A DNA stretch of 64,000 nucleotides from AP-15 sp963750195 (GTDB lineage Bacteria > Pseudomonadota > Alphaproteobacteria > ATCC43930 > CGMCC-115725). Numbering within the stretch: the first letter of the stretch is position 1; each line of letters opens with the position of its first letter. Below are positions 44,473 through 53,258 of this stretch, piece by piece. Below the pieces are notes generated by a model. That model searched no databases. It was not told the DNA's origin and worked only from the letters and a program-made list of their open reading frames with translations. The DNA is taken from contig CAVVPS010000019.1 in assembly GCA_963750195.1 (NCBI GenBank), positions 124,001 to 188,000 on the forward strand. The letters run 5' to 3'. The translations under genes were made by a program, and so were the position numbers.

Positions 44473-45327
44473 TCAGCCGGTGGTGTGCTTACGGATGAAG
44501 GCTTTCATGCGCTCAATCGCGCGGGCGGCGTAGGGGGCGTCGGGCTTGCCGGTCATAAAGCCGTGATTGGCGCCCTCGTAGAGCTGAAGCTCGACCTCGC
44601 CGCCGGCCTTGCGCCATGAATCGGCAAAGTGGCGCATCAGCTCGACCGGGACCCATTCATCCTTGTCGCCGCCAAAGACCAGGGCCGGCGGCAGATGGAC
44701 CTGTTCGCCGCGATCGAGGATCCGTGGCGGGTTGCCCTCTTCCATCGTCGCCGCGTCGCCCCAGAAATTGTGGTGGTTGTCGAGCAGCTCGGCGTTGCCG
44801 GCCTTCTTGGCCAGCTCGTAGCGCAGCAGCGGGTCGAGCACGCCCCAGCCCGAAATGACAAAGGCGAGTTTGGCGTCGGCTGCCGGGGCGTCGGCCAGCC
44901 ACAACCCCGCATAGCGCGGGTCGTCGGGCCGCATCGCCGCCAGCAATACCTGATGCCCGCCGCTCGACGTGCCAAAGCTGCCGACCCAGTCGGCGCGGCT
45001 TCGGTATTCGCCGGCATGCGCCTTGAGCCACCGGGCACCGAGATTGATGTCGGCGAGCGAGGCGGGGTAGGGGGCCTCGGGCGGCATGCGGAAATCGATC
45101 GAGGCGACGAGGATGCCGCCTTCGGCCAACGCCTTGGCGATGAAATCGTTGTCGGTGCGGTCCTTGTTGACCCAGGCGCCGCCATGGACCTGCAGCACCG
45201 CCGGGAACGGCCCGGCCCCGCTCGGCCGGTAGAGCCGCGCCAGCATCGAGCGGCCGCCCTGGCGCTGGTATTCGACGTCTTCGATTCGAACATCGTGGCG
45301 GATGGCGGCATCGATGGTCATCGGCAT
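44473..45327 (-). CDS. Alpha/beta hydrolase (esterase/lipase, HSL-like)
   Basis: 284 residues. Oxyanion-hole motif HGGAWVNKDR, nucleophile GTSSGGHQ (G-x-S-x-G), acid in GGDKDEWVPVEL and His in EGANHGFM make a complete catalytic triad. The HGGAW motif places it near BD-FAE/carboxylesterase-type hydrolases. The substrate is unknown. Start at 45327 (MPMTIDAAIRHD) with GAGGAG before it. Confidence 0.9.
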   Translation of the reverse strand: MPMTIDAAIRHDVRIEDVEYQRQGGRSMLARLYRPSGAGPFPAVLQVHGGAWVNKDRTDNDFIAKALAEGGILVASIDFRMPPEAPYPASLADINLGARWLKAHAGEYRSRADWVGSFGTSSGGHQVLLAAMRPDDPRYAGLWLADAPAADAKLAFVISGWGVLDPLLRYELAKKAGNAELLDNHHNFWGDAATMEEGNPPRILDRGEQVHLPPALVFGGDKDEWVPVELMRHFADSWRKAGGEVELQLYEGANHGFMTGKPDAPYAARAIERMKAFIRKHTTG

Positions 45328-45392
45328 TTGCGGCTCCTCGCATACATGGCAAGGGTGCATCCTAACGGATCGGCCGCGCGCAAATCTACCGG

Positions 45393-46622
45393 TCAGCGGC
45401 GCAGTCGCTCGAGCGCCATCCGGGCCATCGGATCGCCCTGGGGCAGCCGGGTGATTTGGTATTCCAGTCGCACCTTCAAGGCCACGGCCTCAGGGAAGCC
45501 GCGATCGGTCCAGAACCGCTTCGCCGGGTCGAAAAATCCAACCGTGTCGAGAAAGGCGACCGTGAAATAATAGCTCTCGGGCAGTGATTTGCCGGCCGCG
45601 CGCGCCACCACGGCGCCGTCCGCGCCGATCGCCGTCTCGAGACACCACGACAGCAGCCGCGCTATCTGGTGTTGCGCGCGCCGACGCTGATCGTCGTGCA
45701 TCTGGTCCCAGCCGAGCTGGAACAGCACCGCGACGTCATAATTGTTGTGGTTGGTGATGCCCTCGTCGTCGAGCCAGCCATTGGGGTAGCGGTGGTCGCG
45801 GATTTTTAGGAGCGTCTCGATCAGCCGCTGCCAGTGGCCGATCTGGCCGTCGAGATAGCGGGCCATGTGAAACGTCAGACTGAGATCGGCGGTGCGCCAT
45901 CGCTGCCCGGCGATTTCGTAATCCGCGCCAAAGAAGCCGGTAGTCGGATCTTGCCAGCGGGCGACAAAGCGCCGGATTACGGTATCGAGCCCAGGGCGCC
46001 ACGGGTAGCCCGGCGGTCGGCGGTGCAGGATCAGCCGGACCAGGTCGGCGGTCGCAAAGTTCAGCTCCTTGCGGCGATCGATGCCGTCCTCGGCGAGGCG
46101 CGAGACGATGAGGCTGTCCAGGTAATGCTCCAGACGGCCCGGATCGTTGACGCGGTCGAGAAAGCGGGGCGCTCGACCGCTTCCGGTGAAGTTGTCGGCG
46201 AGCATACGGTCGACCGAGGCGTCGAGCTTCAGAAACCACACCTCGGCGCCCGCGCCGAAACTGCCATCCTCGTCCGGGAGCAGACCGCTCGGCGGTTCCG
46301 CTAGGTTGGCCAAGGCATGCAGCCGGCCGAGCGCCGCGGCGGCCGCCACGGCGTCGCCTGTATATTGCAGCCGCCAATGAATTTCGCCCACTGCTTGGCG
46401 CAATAACGAGGTATCGTGCCCAGCGGCCTCGTCACGGTCGAGCCGGGCTTCGAGCGCACGAATCTCCGGTTCAGTGCTGTGGCCCAATTCGGCCATCTTT
46501 GGAAAGTAGGCGGCGATCACATCCCGCGGATTCCAGCCAGCGGGCGCCGGGAGGATGTTGGCCGAATAACCCAGATTATTCCTCGGCCGGCTGCATCGCG
46601 GGCTAGCCAGCAACTCTCGCAT
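45393..46622 (-). CDS. Uncharacterised protein of the heparinase/MFS operon
   Basis: About 409 residues, family not recognised. It has no signal peptide from the chosen start. Tryptophan- and Arg-rich helical segments such as NGWLDDEGITNHNNYDVAVLFQLGWDQM and GFFGADYEIAGQRWRTADLSLTFHMARYLDGQIGHWQRLIETLL suggest an alpha-helical toroid of the kind seen in polysaccharide lyases and unsaturated glucuronyl hydrolases. The start (46622, MRELLASPRC) overlaps the MFS stop by 20 bp. Third gene of the operon, so it probably acts on sugar released by the lyase-like protein. Confidence 0.6.
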   Translation of the reverse strand: MRELLASPRCSRPRNNLGYSANILPAPAGWNPRDVIAAYFPKMAELGHSTEPEIRALEARLDRDEAAGHDTSLLRQAVGEIHWRLQYTGDAVAAAAALGRLHALANLAEPPSGLLPDEDGSFGAGAEVWFLKLDASVDRMLADNFTGSGRAPRFLDRVNDPGRLEHYLDSLIVSRLAEDGIDRRKELNFATADLVRLILHRRPPGYPWRPGLDTVIRRFVARWQDPTTGFFGADYEIAGQRWRTADLSLTFHMARYLDGQIGHWQRLIETLLKIRDHRYPNGWLDDEGITNHNNYDVAVLFQLGWDQMHDDQRRRAQHQIARLLSWCLETAIGADGAVVARAAGKSLPESYYFTVAFLDTVGFFDPAKRFWTDRGFPEAVALKVRLEYQITRLPQGDPMARMALERLRR

Positions 46623-47859
46623 CGGCCTTCGCCGCCAGCCGCTCAGGCTGCAGAAGAGAGCCGAAGGCGGTGACGCATAGCAGCCCGGCAAATGCGATGA
46701 CGATCGCCAGCGTAAGCGGGCTCCCGCTCCGCCCGAGCGATAGCGCGGCCGTGCAACCGGCGGCTCCGATGATCTGGAAAAAGCTGGCGAGACCCGAGGC
46801 GGCGCCGACAATTCGGGAACCGACCCCGAGACTTCCGGCAGCGGCGTTGGGGGTGATCAACCCACTGCCGCAGCAGACAAAGATCATCGGCCCTACGACG
46901 ATGAAGGGTCCGGTCAAGTGCAGCACCGCCAAGGCCACCATGACCAAACCGGCCGGGATCAGCACCGTTGCGCCAATCGTGATCAGGGCGTTGAGGCCGA
47001 GGCGGCCTGTCAAGCGGTTCGACACGAAGCTGCCGACGAGAAAGCCCAGCGGCGGCAGCGCGGCGTAATAGCCGTATTGCGCGGGGCTGACGCCGAAGCT
47101 GCCGATCAACACCGCTGGGGCGCCGGCGGCGAAGATGTGAGAACCGGCATGGGCGCCAGCGGCGGCAAGTGCATAGCCGAGAAACCGGCGGGTGCCGATC
47201 AAGGTGCGATAGCTCGCCAGCATCCGCGGGCCGTTGGCGGATGCGGTCGACGCTGCGCCGTGGTCGGGGACGAAGCGGATCATCAGCACGATGGCGAGGC
47301 ACGCGAGGATCGCTACGGCTGCGAAATTGGCGCGCCAGCCGAATGACATCTGCAGATAGCCTCCGACCACCGGGGCGCCCACCTGCATCAAGGTGGCGGC
47401 GATCCCGCGCCCGGCGATGACCTGAGCCGCCGCCGCGGGGCCCCATATATCACGAGTTATGGCGCGGCCGACGACCATCCCGGCGCAGGCGCCGATCCCT
47501 TGCAGAACCCGCGCCGCTATCAGGAAATCGATGCTCGGGCTGGCGGCGCAAGCCAGGCTGCTGACTGCGCTCAAGGCTAAACCGTAAAGCACGGTCCGCC
47601 TCCGACCGAGCCGATCCGACAACGGCCCCAACACCAGCATGCTGATCGCGTAGGCCAGCAGATAGCTGACGAAGGTGAACTGCACCCGGGCGATCGAGGT
47701 GTCGAGGGCTCGGGCGATCGCAGGTATCGACGGTACGTAAATGGTCGAGGCTACGGTCCCTACCGAGAAGGATAAGGTGAGGCTCAGCAGCACTCCCCTG
47801 CGGCGCAGGGTGGTAAATCCATCTGCCGCCAGGGAAGGGGGGCTCGAAAGCTCAGCCAT
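46603..47859 (-). CDS. Bcr/CflA-like MFS transporter
   Basis: 418 residues with 12 helices. VASTIYVPSIPAIARALDTSIARVQFTFVSYLLAYAISMLVLGPLSDRLGRRRTVLYGLALSAVSSLACA carries MFS motif A and the Bcr/CflA opening pattern. LIAARVLQGIGACAGMVVGRAITRD is motif C-like. It could export drugs or move sugar products. The start (47859) overlaps the stop of the heparinase-like gene, giving a coupled operon. Confidence 0.88.
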   Translation of the reverse strand: MAELSSPPSLAADGFTTLRRRGVLLSLTLSFSVGTVASTIYVPSIPAIARALDTSIARVQFTFVSYLLAYAISMLVLGPLSDRLGRRRTVLYGLALSAVSSLACAASPSIDFLIAARVLQGIGACAGMVVGRAITRDIWGPAAAAQVIAGRGIAATLMQVGAPVVGGYLQMSFGWRANFAAVAILACLAIVLMIRFVPDHGAASTASANGPRMLASYRTLIGTRRFLGYALAAAGAHAGSHIFAAGAPAVLIGSFGVSPAQYGYYAALPPLGFLVGSFVSNRLTGRLGLNALITIGATVLIPAGLVMVALAVLHLTGPFIVVGPMIFVCCGSGLITPNAAAGSLGVGSRIVGAASGLASFFQIIGAAGCTAALSLGRSGSPLTLAIVIAFAGLLCVTAFGSLLQPERLAAKADARVAG

Positions 47860-49960
47860 GATCGCGGCTCGGCCCTGAAAAATCTTGCTGAGGATACACA
47901 AATCTAGATTTTCGCAGCCCTGCCGGCGTACCCGGTCCGGCCGCACGCAGGCCACGAGTTCGGCAGCCACGCCGCGGCAGCCCGGTCAGTCGCACGGGGC
48001 GGCGGGCGAGCCAGTGGTCGAGGGGCGCAACCGGCAATGCAAGTTCGGTTCCGTCGCAATCGGGCAGCAACAGCACGCTGAGGCGGCGGGTCCCCGCCGG
48101 CCAGGCGATCTGCAGCCGCTGGATAGGCGCGCCGGCGGCGCGCTTGCCAGCGTGATCTTCACGGCGGGGCAATTCGGAAACCAGGGTGCCGTCTCCGGTC
48201 GCGTGGCCATGCAGCTCCTGCGCCGGGCCGCACGCGAAGGAACGCGGCGGCGGTGGGGGGGCCAGCTCGAAGCGGGCACCCGCCGGTTCGAGGATGCGGG
48301 CGGCGAATTGGTCGCTGCCGATACGAAAGCGGGCGAGCGATCCAGCCAGTTGCACCGGCTCGGCGCTGGTATGGGTCACCCAGACCACGTCGCTGCAGCT
48401 GTCGGGATCGACCTCGTCCTGGATCACCACTTGTCGGCCGATCAGTGCGGCGCCCCGCCGAACCGTGCCTGCCGGCTTGTCGTAGGCCGCGGATAGATCC
48501 AGGACCACCCACTTGCAGTCGCCCTCGACGCAACTACCGACAATCCTAGCGGGCGCATTCGGCACTTGGTCGCGCCCGCCGATAGTCAGTGTGTTGTGCC
48601 CGGCGGCCTGCGAGCGATAGTACCGCCAGCGTGGTCCCGATCGGGTGTCGCTGCCGTGGTCGAAATAGCCCGGTAGATCATAGTCGTCCGAGCCGAGTTC
48701 AGTGATCCAGCGGTGGCGAGCGCCATCCAGGATGAACGTGCCGGCGTCGGCCTGAGCGTGCAGCATGACATCCTCGGGCCGTGGCGCGCCGCTTCCGATC
48801 GGAGCGGATATATTTCCGCCCTTGACCGCCAGATAGACCGGCCGCGCCGATGGTTCGCGGGACCAGGTGTTGCGAAAACAGGCGAGATCGGCGCTGTGAA
48901 AGACCTTGCCGGTAGGTAGACCGAGGGTCATTGGGCACGCCTTCGCCGGTCTCGGCCAAATCGCTGTAAAGAGTAGATGCCAGCCATCCGGCTCCCCGAG
49001 CAGCCAGCCATCGATCGGCCGGCCAAAGCGACAAGCGAGCCATGTGAGTGGCGACACATCGAAGCGAGGTTCCGAATCCCCGAAATTGAAGGCCGCCCCA
49101 AACGGTCCCACCGCGTGCAGGACCAAGTCTCCAGTCTGGGCGAAGCCGGGACGATCGGCAAGACCAAAGCTGTCGCCGAACGTGCTCTCCAGCGCCGCGA
49201 CCATCAGACCGGCGTAACGCATCGCCAGGGACCAATAGCTGAGGCCTTCGCGCCAGGCCCCGTCCGGCGCCAAGCCAGCGAACACGTTCCACGCCGAAGC
49301 AAGGCTGCGGTGCACCAGGCGCGCCGATAACTCGGGGTAACGGTGCAAGACCGCCAATGCGGCAATCGTGATCGCCGAATTTGACACCAAGGTGCAATTA
49401 TCGCGGCGCTTTGGCCACAGCAGCGAGGGATCGGTATAAGCCGAATAGGCCGGCTCGAGCACGTTGCGCAGAATTGCGTGCTCGATCGCCCGTCGTTCCC
49501 GCGGCGCGAGCCTGTCGTATAGCCAGTCGTAGGCGAGAGCAACGGCGACGGCAATTTCGCCACGATCGAGAAATGATCGGATCACCGGGCGCTCGTTCCA
49601 GCTCGCGGCGGCGGCATACTCGGCGAGCGCGCTACGGGTCGCCTCCAGCGCTGCATCCGCGGAGGAGCCTTTGGTGGTCAGAGCGAGAAACGCGATGTTG
49701 ATCAGGCGCCGAGCTCGCCGTTTGAGCGCCGTGCGCGGTTCCTGTGCCGCTGCCGGCGGAATCTCCGCCAGCACTTGGGCGACGCGCGCCTGCAACTGCG
49801 GGTTAACTGCGGCAGAACGGCGAATGCCGGGCAAGGCGCCACGGCGGAACAACAGATAGGGATGGCGCGCCGTGAATTGCCCAATCGCGGTCTCGGCGCC
49901 GGCAAAATCGGGACCGTCGGGCGTTTCGCGTTGAAGCGATCGCGCGCTGTCAAAAGGCAA
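47852..49960 (-). CDS. Heparinase II/III-like polysaccharide lyase
   Basis: 702 residues. The N-terminal helical half includes LAYDWLYDRLAPRERRAIEHAI and DGAWREGLSYWSLAMRYAGLMVAAL, the typical EG-YW motif. The beta-sandwich half includes FRNTWSREP, ADAGTFILDGARHRWITELGSDDYDLPGYFDH and SQAAGHNTLTIGGRDQ. These fit PL8/PL12/PL15-type heparinase II/III proteins that cleave uronic-acid polysaccharides by beta-elimination. No signal peptide is obvious, so the substrate may be an intracellular oligosaccharide or the enzyme a biosynthetic epimerase/lyase-like protein. First gene of the operon. Confidence 0.8.
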   Translation of the reverse strand: MPFDSARSLQRETPDGPDFAGAETAIGQFTARHPYLLFRRGALPGIRRSAAVNPQLQARVAQVLAEIPPAAAQEPRTALKRRARRLINIAFLALTTKGSSADAALEATRSALAEYAAAASWNERPVIRSFLDRGEIAVAVALAYDWLYDRLAPRERRAIEHAILRNVLEPAYSAYTDPSLLWPKRRDNCTLVSNSAITIAALAVLHRYPELSARLVHRSLASAWNVFAGLAPDGAWREGLSYWSLAMRYAGLMVAALESTFGDSFGLADRPGFAQTGDLVLHAVGPFGAAFNFGDSEPRFDVSPLTWLACRFGRPIDGWLLGEPDGWHLLFTAIWPRPAKACPMTLGLPTGKVFHSADLACFRNTWSREPSARPVYLAVKGGNISAPIGSGAPRPEDVMLHAQADAGTFILDGARHRWITELGSDDYDLPGYFDHGSDTRSGPRWRYYRSQAAGHNTLTIGGRDQVPNAPARIVGSCVEGDCKWVVLDLSAAYDKPAGTVRRGAALIGRQVVIQDEVDPDSCSDVVWVTHTSAEPVQLAGSLARFRIGSDQFAARILEPAGARFELAPPPPPRSFACGPAQELHGHATGDGTLVSELPRREDHAGKRAAGAPIQRLQIAWPAGTRRLSVLLLPDCDGTELALPVAPLDHWLARRPVRLTGLPRRGCRTRGLRAAGPGTPAGLRKSRFVYPQQDFSGPSRDHG

Positions 49961-50147
49961 TCAAATCCCCGAGCGCCGATATGGCAATCTGTTACACGTT
50001 CTTACAAATCGTTACACTCTGCAACCTGGTTGTGACGTTCTACGGGCATTTATTGCGGTTGCCGAGGTCGGAGCTTACTCTCGCTGAGCGAGATTAATTT
50101 TCTCTTTCGCGGTATCCCGGCGCCCTGTGCAAACAAGCGTTCTTCAA

Positions 50148-51254
50148 TCAGGCCTGGGCGAGAAGTTTTGCCAAGAAATCCTCCTTCCAGGCAGCGAGGT
50201 TGAATTTTCCGCGCAGCGAGACGTTCGAACGGTCCTTGTGCATCAGGTTGAGGGCCATATGCCGCAGGATAGCGAGGTTATAGGGGCTGTTGTCCAAGCG
50301 GCTTCGCCCCTGGTCTTCGTTCATGACAACGTTCAACACCCAGTGCAAGCGGTTCTCGACCCCCCAATGCGAACGCACGACCTGACCTAAGCGCTCGGGC
50401 GACAGCGCGGTGCTCAGCAAGTAATAGGCGCTCTCCTGTGTGGCTCTTGGCGCTGCCTTCCCGGTTGTTGCGCGGGTTCGGACGACCCTGCCTACGGCAG
50501 CCAGACCGGGCCACTGGTGCCGCGTCTGCAGCCGGGCGATGTCGGTCGAGACTAGGCTGACGCGCTGTTCGCTTCGGCCGTGATCGTTGTCGAGCGTCAC
50601 ATGGGTGACGGCCGTCTCGTGCTCGGGAGCAGCGAAGAATTGGACGACATCGGCGTGCAGCGCATGGTGGTTGCCCTTGAGCGCCAGAACATAGTCGCCA
50701 CCCTGGCCGATGATCCGGGAAGCAATGTCGCGCTGACAGTTGAGTGCGTCTGTGGTGACGATTTTACCCTGCAACGCCAACTTCTCCAACAGCTTGACGA
50801 CCGCGGTGCTCTCTTTGGTTTTGGCCGTTGTGGCGATCTGGGCAAGCACCAAGCGCGTGTCGCAACACCAGGCGCTTATCATATGCAAAGCCGAACCGCG
50901 ATGCGCAGGGTCGAGCGGCCTGCGCAGGACCTTGCCATCGATGGCGATGACCCCGGTCGAGCTTTCGCTGAAACGCGCGGTGAAGCGCTGAAAACACGCA
51001 CGGAACTGGTCGGGATCGAGCTGGCGAAACACGCGGCTGAAGGTGTCGTGGCTCGGGACCCCGTTCTTCAGCTGCAGAAAATTCCCTAGGAATTCCTGCT
51101 TGGCCTCGGCAAACACGGCCATGTCGACCGCGGTCTGACCGCCGGACAGGACGGCGCACAGCGCGATCATCAGAATCTCCCAAAGATCGTGCCGTCTGGC
51201 GTTGACGCCGCGCGGGTCCTGCAGCGCGGCAAAGCAGTCGTCGAACCCCTGCAT
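50148..51254 (-). CDS. ISAs1-family transposase (H-repeat-associated type)
   Basis: 368 residues, the normal size for the family. MQGFDDCFAALQDPRGVNARRHDLWEILMIALCAVLSGGQTAVDMA opens the protein. IAIDGKVLRRPLDPAHRGSALHMISAW, VTTDALNCQRDIASRIIGQGGDYVLALKGN and SHWGVENRLHWVLNVVMNEDQGRSR hold the DDE residues. The start at 51254 follows GGAGGGAG; an 86-residue extension of the open frame upstream is not needed. I could not define its terminal repeats, so the element's edges are open. Confidence 0.92.
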   Translation of the reverse strand: MQGFDDCFAALQDPRGVNARRHDLWEILMIALCAVLSGGQTAVDMAVFAEAKQEFLGNFLQLKNGVPSHDTFSRVFRQLDPDQFRACFQRFTARFSESSTGVIAIDGKVLRRPLDPAHRGSALHMISAWCCDTRLVLAQIATTAKTKESTAVVKLLEKLALQGKIVTTDALNCQRDIASRIIGQGGDYVLALKGNHHALHADVVQFFAAPEHETAVTHVTLDNDHGRSEQRVSLVSTDIARLQTRHQWPGLAAVGRVVRTRATTGKAAPRATQESAYYLLSTALSPERLGQVVRSHWGVENRLHWVLNVVMNEDQGRSRLDNSPYNLAILRHMALNLMHKDRSNVSLRGKFNLAAWKEDFLAKLLAQA

Positions 51255-51961
51255 CGCTCCCTCCACGACACCGCCACGCGGCGGCGCGGAGCGAGTTGGG
51301 AGCGCCGTGATAACAGCGGTATGGCGACTCAGAGTATCGGGGCCAGCCTCCGCGGCCGCTGCCGCGATCAGTCGAGCGTCTCCAGCGCAAGTGACGAGGG
51401 TGTCGTCGATGGCATCGGTAGGACGCCGTACGGACGATACCGAGTCACGGTCGGCGTGGGGTCTTGATTCGAGCCTATCTTGTTTTCGAATTGGAGTAAT
51501 GCGCATCAACATCTTCCGGTGTTTTGTTTTGTCCCCCCGAGCGAGAGTTTTCTGCGCGAGGTCAGCAAACCGTCGCCGAGTGCGTCACTGGTCCGTCAAA
51601 AATGAATTCGACTTTGATTTAACGAAATCTTATCGAAACTCAGCCGACGATTGACGGCTAAAATTGTCCCGAAGACCCTTCATAAGTTGAGCGCAGCCCG
51701 TATTTCACCCGTATTTCGGGCCGAAACGATAAATCGGGTCTCCCGCGATCATTCGCCCAAAATGAGGTGTGGGAAATTCGCTGCATCCGAAATCATTGGT
51801 TAACTTTTTGTCGCGAAGATGTTGTTTGATGGCGTCCGGGACGCCTTTTTGACGCAGGTTGCGATAGTTTCGTTCCAAAGAATGCCAACGACAGTCGTCG
51901 CCCGACGCCCGTGTGCCCAACCGCGCTGACCTGAGGCGACCCAAATGGGGGTAATGCTTCG
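51255..51961. other. Gene-free stretch upstream of the PP-loop gene
   Basis: Roughly 700 bp without a supportable gene. Part is probably the left end of the ISAs1-type element. A minus-strand 79-codon frame (51705–51944) has no recognisable domain or ribosome-binding site. Local base composition is lower in GC than the flanks. Confidence 0.5.
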
Positions 51962-53149
51962 ATGCTAATTAGAGACCTCGCCCTGACGGCGACCGGCGGC
52001 GCGAGGATCTCCTCCGCGACTGTCGTATGGGAGGATCGGAACTTTCCCGATCAGGTGCTGACGTTTGAAATTGAGGACAATGATCTCGAAGCGGGGGCGG
52101 GCGACGATGGCGCGGCGCGCGGCGACCAACCCAGTGCCGATGCATTTCTTACCGCTTGCTTCCCCCTCGCCGCCATTCACGGCGAAGCTCGAGTGCGGAT
52201 CGAGGGCCATCCCTGCCCTATGCTGATCGAGGGTCTGCAGACCGTGCACGCGTGGTGGACAAGTTGGGGAGGAATGCTTACCCCCGCCCCGGAGATCGAA
52301 TCGATTGCCCAAGGCCGCGGCTGCATCCCTGTCGGTCCGCGGCGCGCCGTCGCCTTCCTGTCCGGGGGCGTCGACGGCCTTCACATGCTGATGCGCAATC
52401 GACGCCTCTACCGCAAAGAGGATCCCGCCTACATCCGCGACGCTTTGTTCATTCACGGGATCGACATCGGAAAACGGGCGCGTGATCCCGAGAACGAGCG
52501 CTTTAGAATGATGTTGCGGAGCCTTGAGCAGGTGGCCGTCGAGACCGGGATCCGGATCATCCCATGCCGCACCAATCTTCGTCACCTGCCGTCGCAACCT
52601 GGCTTCTTTGAGCATCGCCACAGTGGAGCTGCATTGGCCGCGGTCGGGCACGCGGCGACCCCCGGTCCGGCCTTCATGTTTATCGGCGGGTCATACCCGG
52701 TAAACACCCCCGTCCCGTGGGGATCGCACCCCGCCGTCGATGGTTTATTGTCGAGCCAGCGTGTTACCGTCATCCATGACGGCTCGCGGTTCTCCCGGCT
52801 CCAGAAAGTGCGCGATATCGCCAGTTGGCCCGCGGCGCTCGCAGTCTTGCGACCTTGCCCTGCAAAGCCGGCGGGTCAGGCGAATTGCGGACAGTGCGAG
52901 AAGTGCTTGCGCACCCGGCTCGAGCTGCTTGCGGCCGGCGTCGAGGAGACCGGAGCGTTCGGCCGTAGCTTCACGCCGATCGAGCTTTGGGAAGAGGCGG
53001 CACCTTCGGATGTCGGCGACCGCGCCATCTTTTACGAAGACTTGCTGCCGGTGTTGAGAAGTCGTGGGTTCGACACTCTCTGTCGCGTGATCGAGGAAAA
53101 GATCGCGGTGCATCAGGGACGAGAACGGCACGAGATGGCGCTTGCCTGA
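51962..53149 (+). CDS. PP-loop-like (putative ATP pyrophosphatase) protein
   Basis: 395 residues. AVAFLSGGVDGLHMLM (SGGVDG at 134–139) resembles the PP-loop SGGxDS that binds ATP in asparagine-synthase, QueC and ThiI-type enzymes, but Ser is replaced by Gly. Near the end ANCGQCEKCLRTRLELLAAG has a Cys trio. WGSHPAVDGLLSSQRVTVIHDGSR is also conserved-looking. I recall similar WGSHP/CGxCxKCxRT proteins in exopolysaccharide and peptide-modification loci but cannot name the family. An Asp/Glu-rich N-terminal domain of about 100 residues precedes it. GGGGG lies ahead of the ATG. Confidence 0.6.
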   Translation: MLIRDLALTATGGARISSATVVWEDRNFPDQVLTFEIEDNDLEAGAGDDGAARGDQPSADAFLTACFPLAAIHGEARVRIEGHPCPMLIEGLQTVHAWWTSWGGMLTPAPEIESIAQGRGCIPVGPRRAVAFLSGGVDGLHMLMRNRRLYRKEDPAYIRDALFIHGIDIGKRARDPENERFRMMLRSLEQVAVETGIRIIPCRTNLRHLPSQPGFFEHRHSGAALAAVGHAATPGPAFMFIGGSYPVNTPVPWGSHPAVDGLLSSQRVTVIHDGSRFSRLQKVRDIASWPAALAVLRPCPAKPAGQANCGQCEKCLRTRLELLAAGVEETGAFGRSFTPIELWEEAAPSDVGDRAIFYEDLLPVLRSRGFDTLCRVIEEKIAVHQGRERHEMALA

Positions 53150-53258
53150 TCACGCTTTAGCTTAATATACCCTTGATGGTAGTTCGTACTCGGATCAAAT
53201 TAGGTCGATGCGCGTCGGCCCAGGTCGATTGTGGCCGTCGTAGCACCACATTGGGACG

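Noticed and set aside
50148..51254. Terminal inverted repeats of the ISAs1 element
   Set aside because: No convincing matching ends or target duplication could be found by eye on either side.
51705..51944. A 79-codon minus-strand gene
   Set aside because: No domain, ribosome-binding site or coding bias; lies in a low-information gap.
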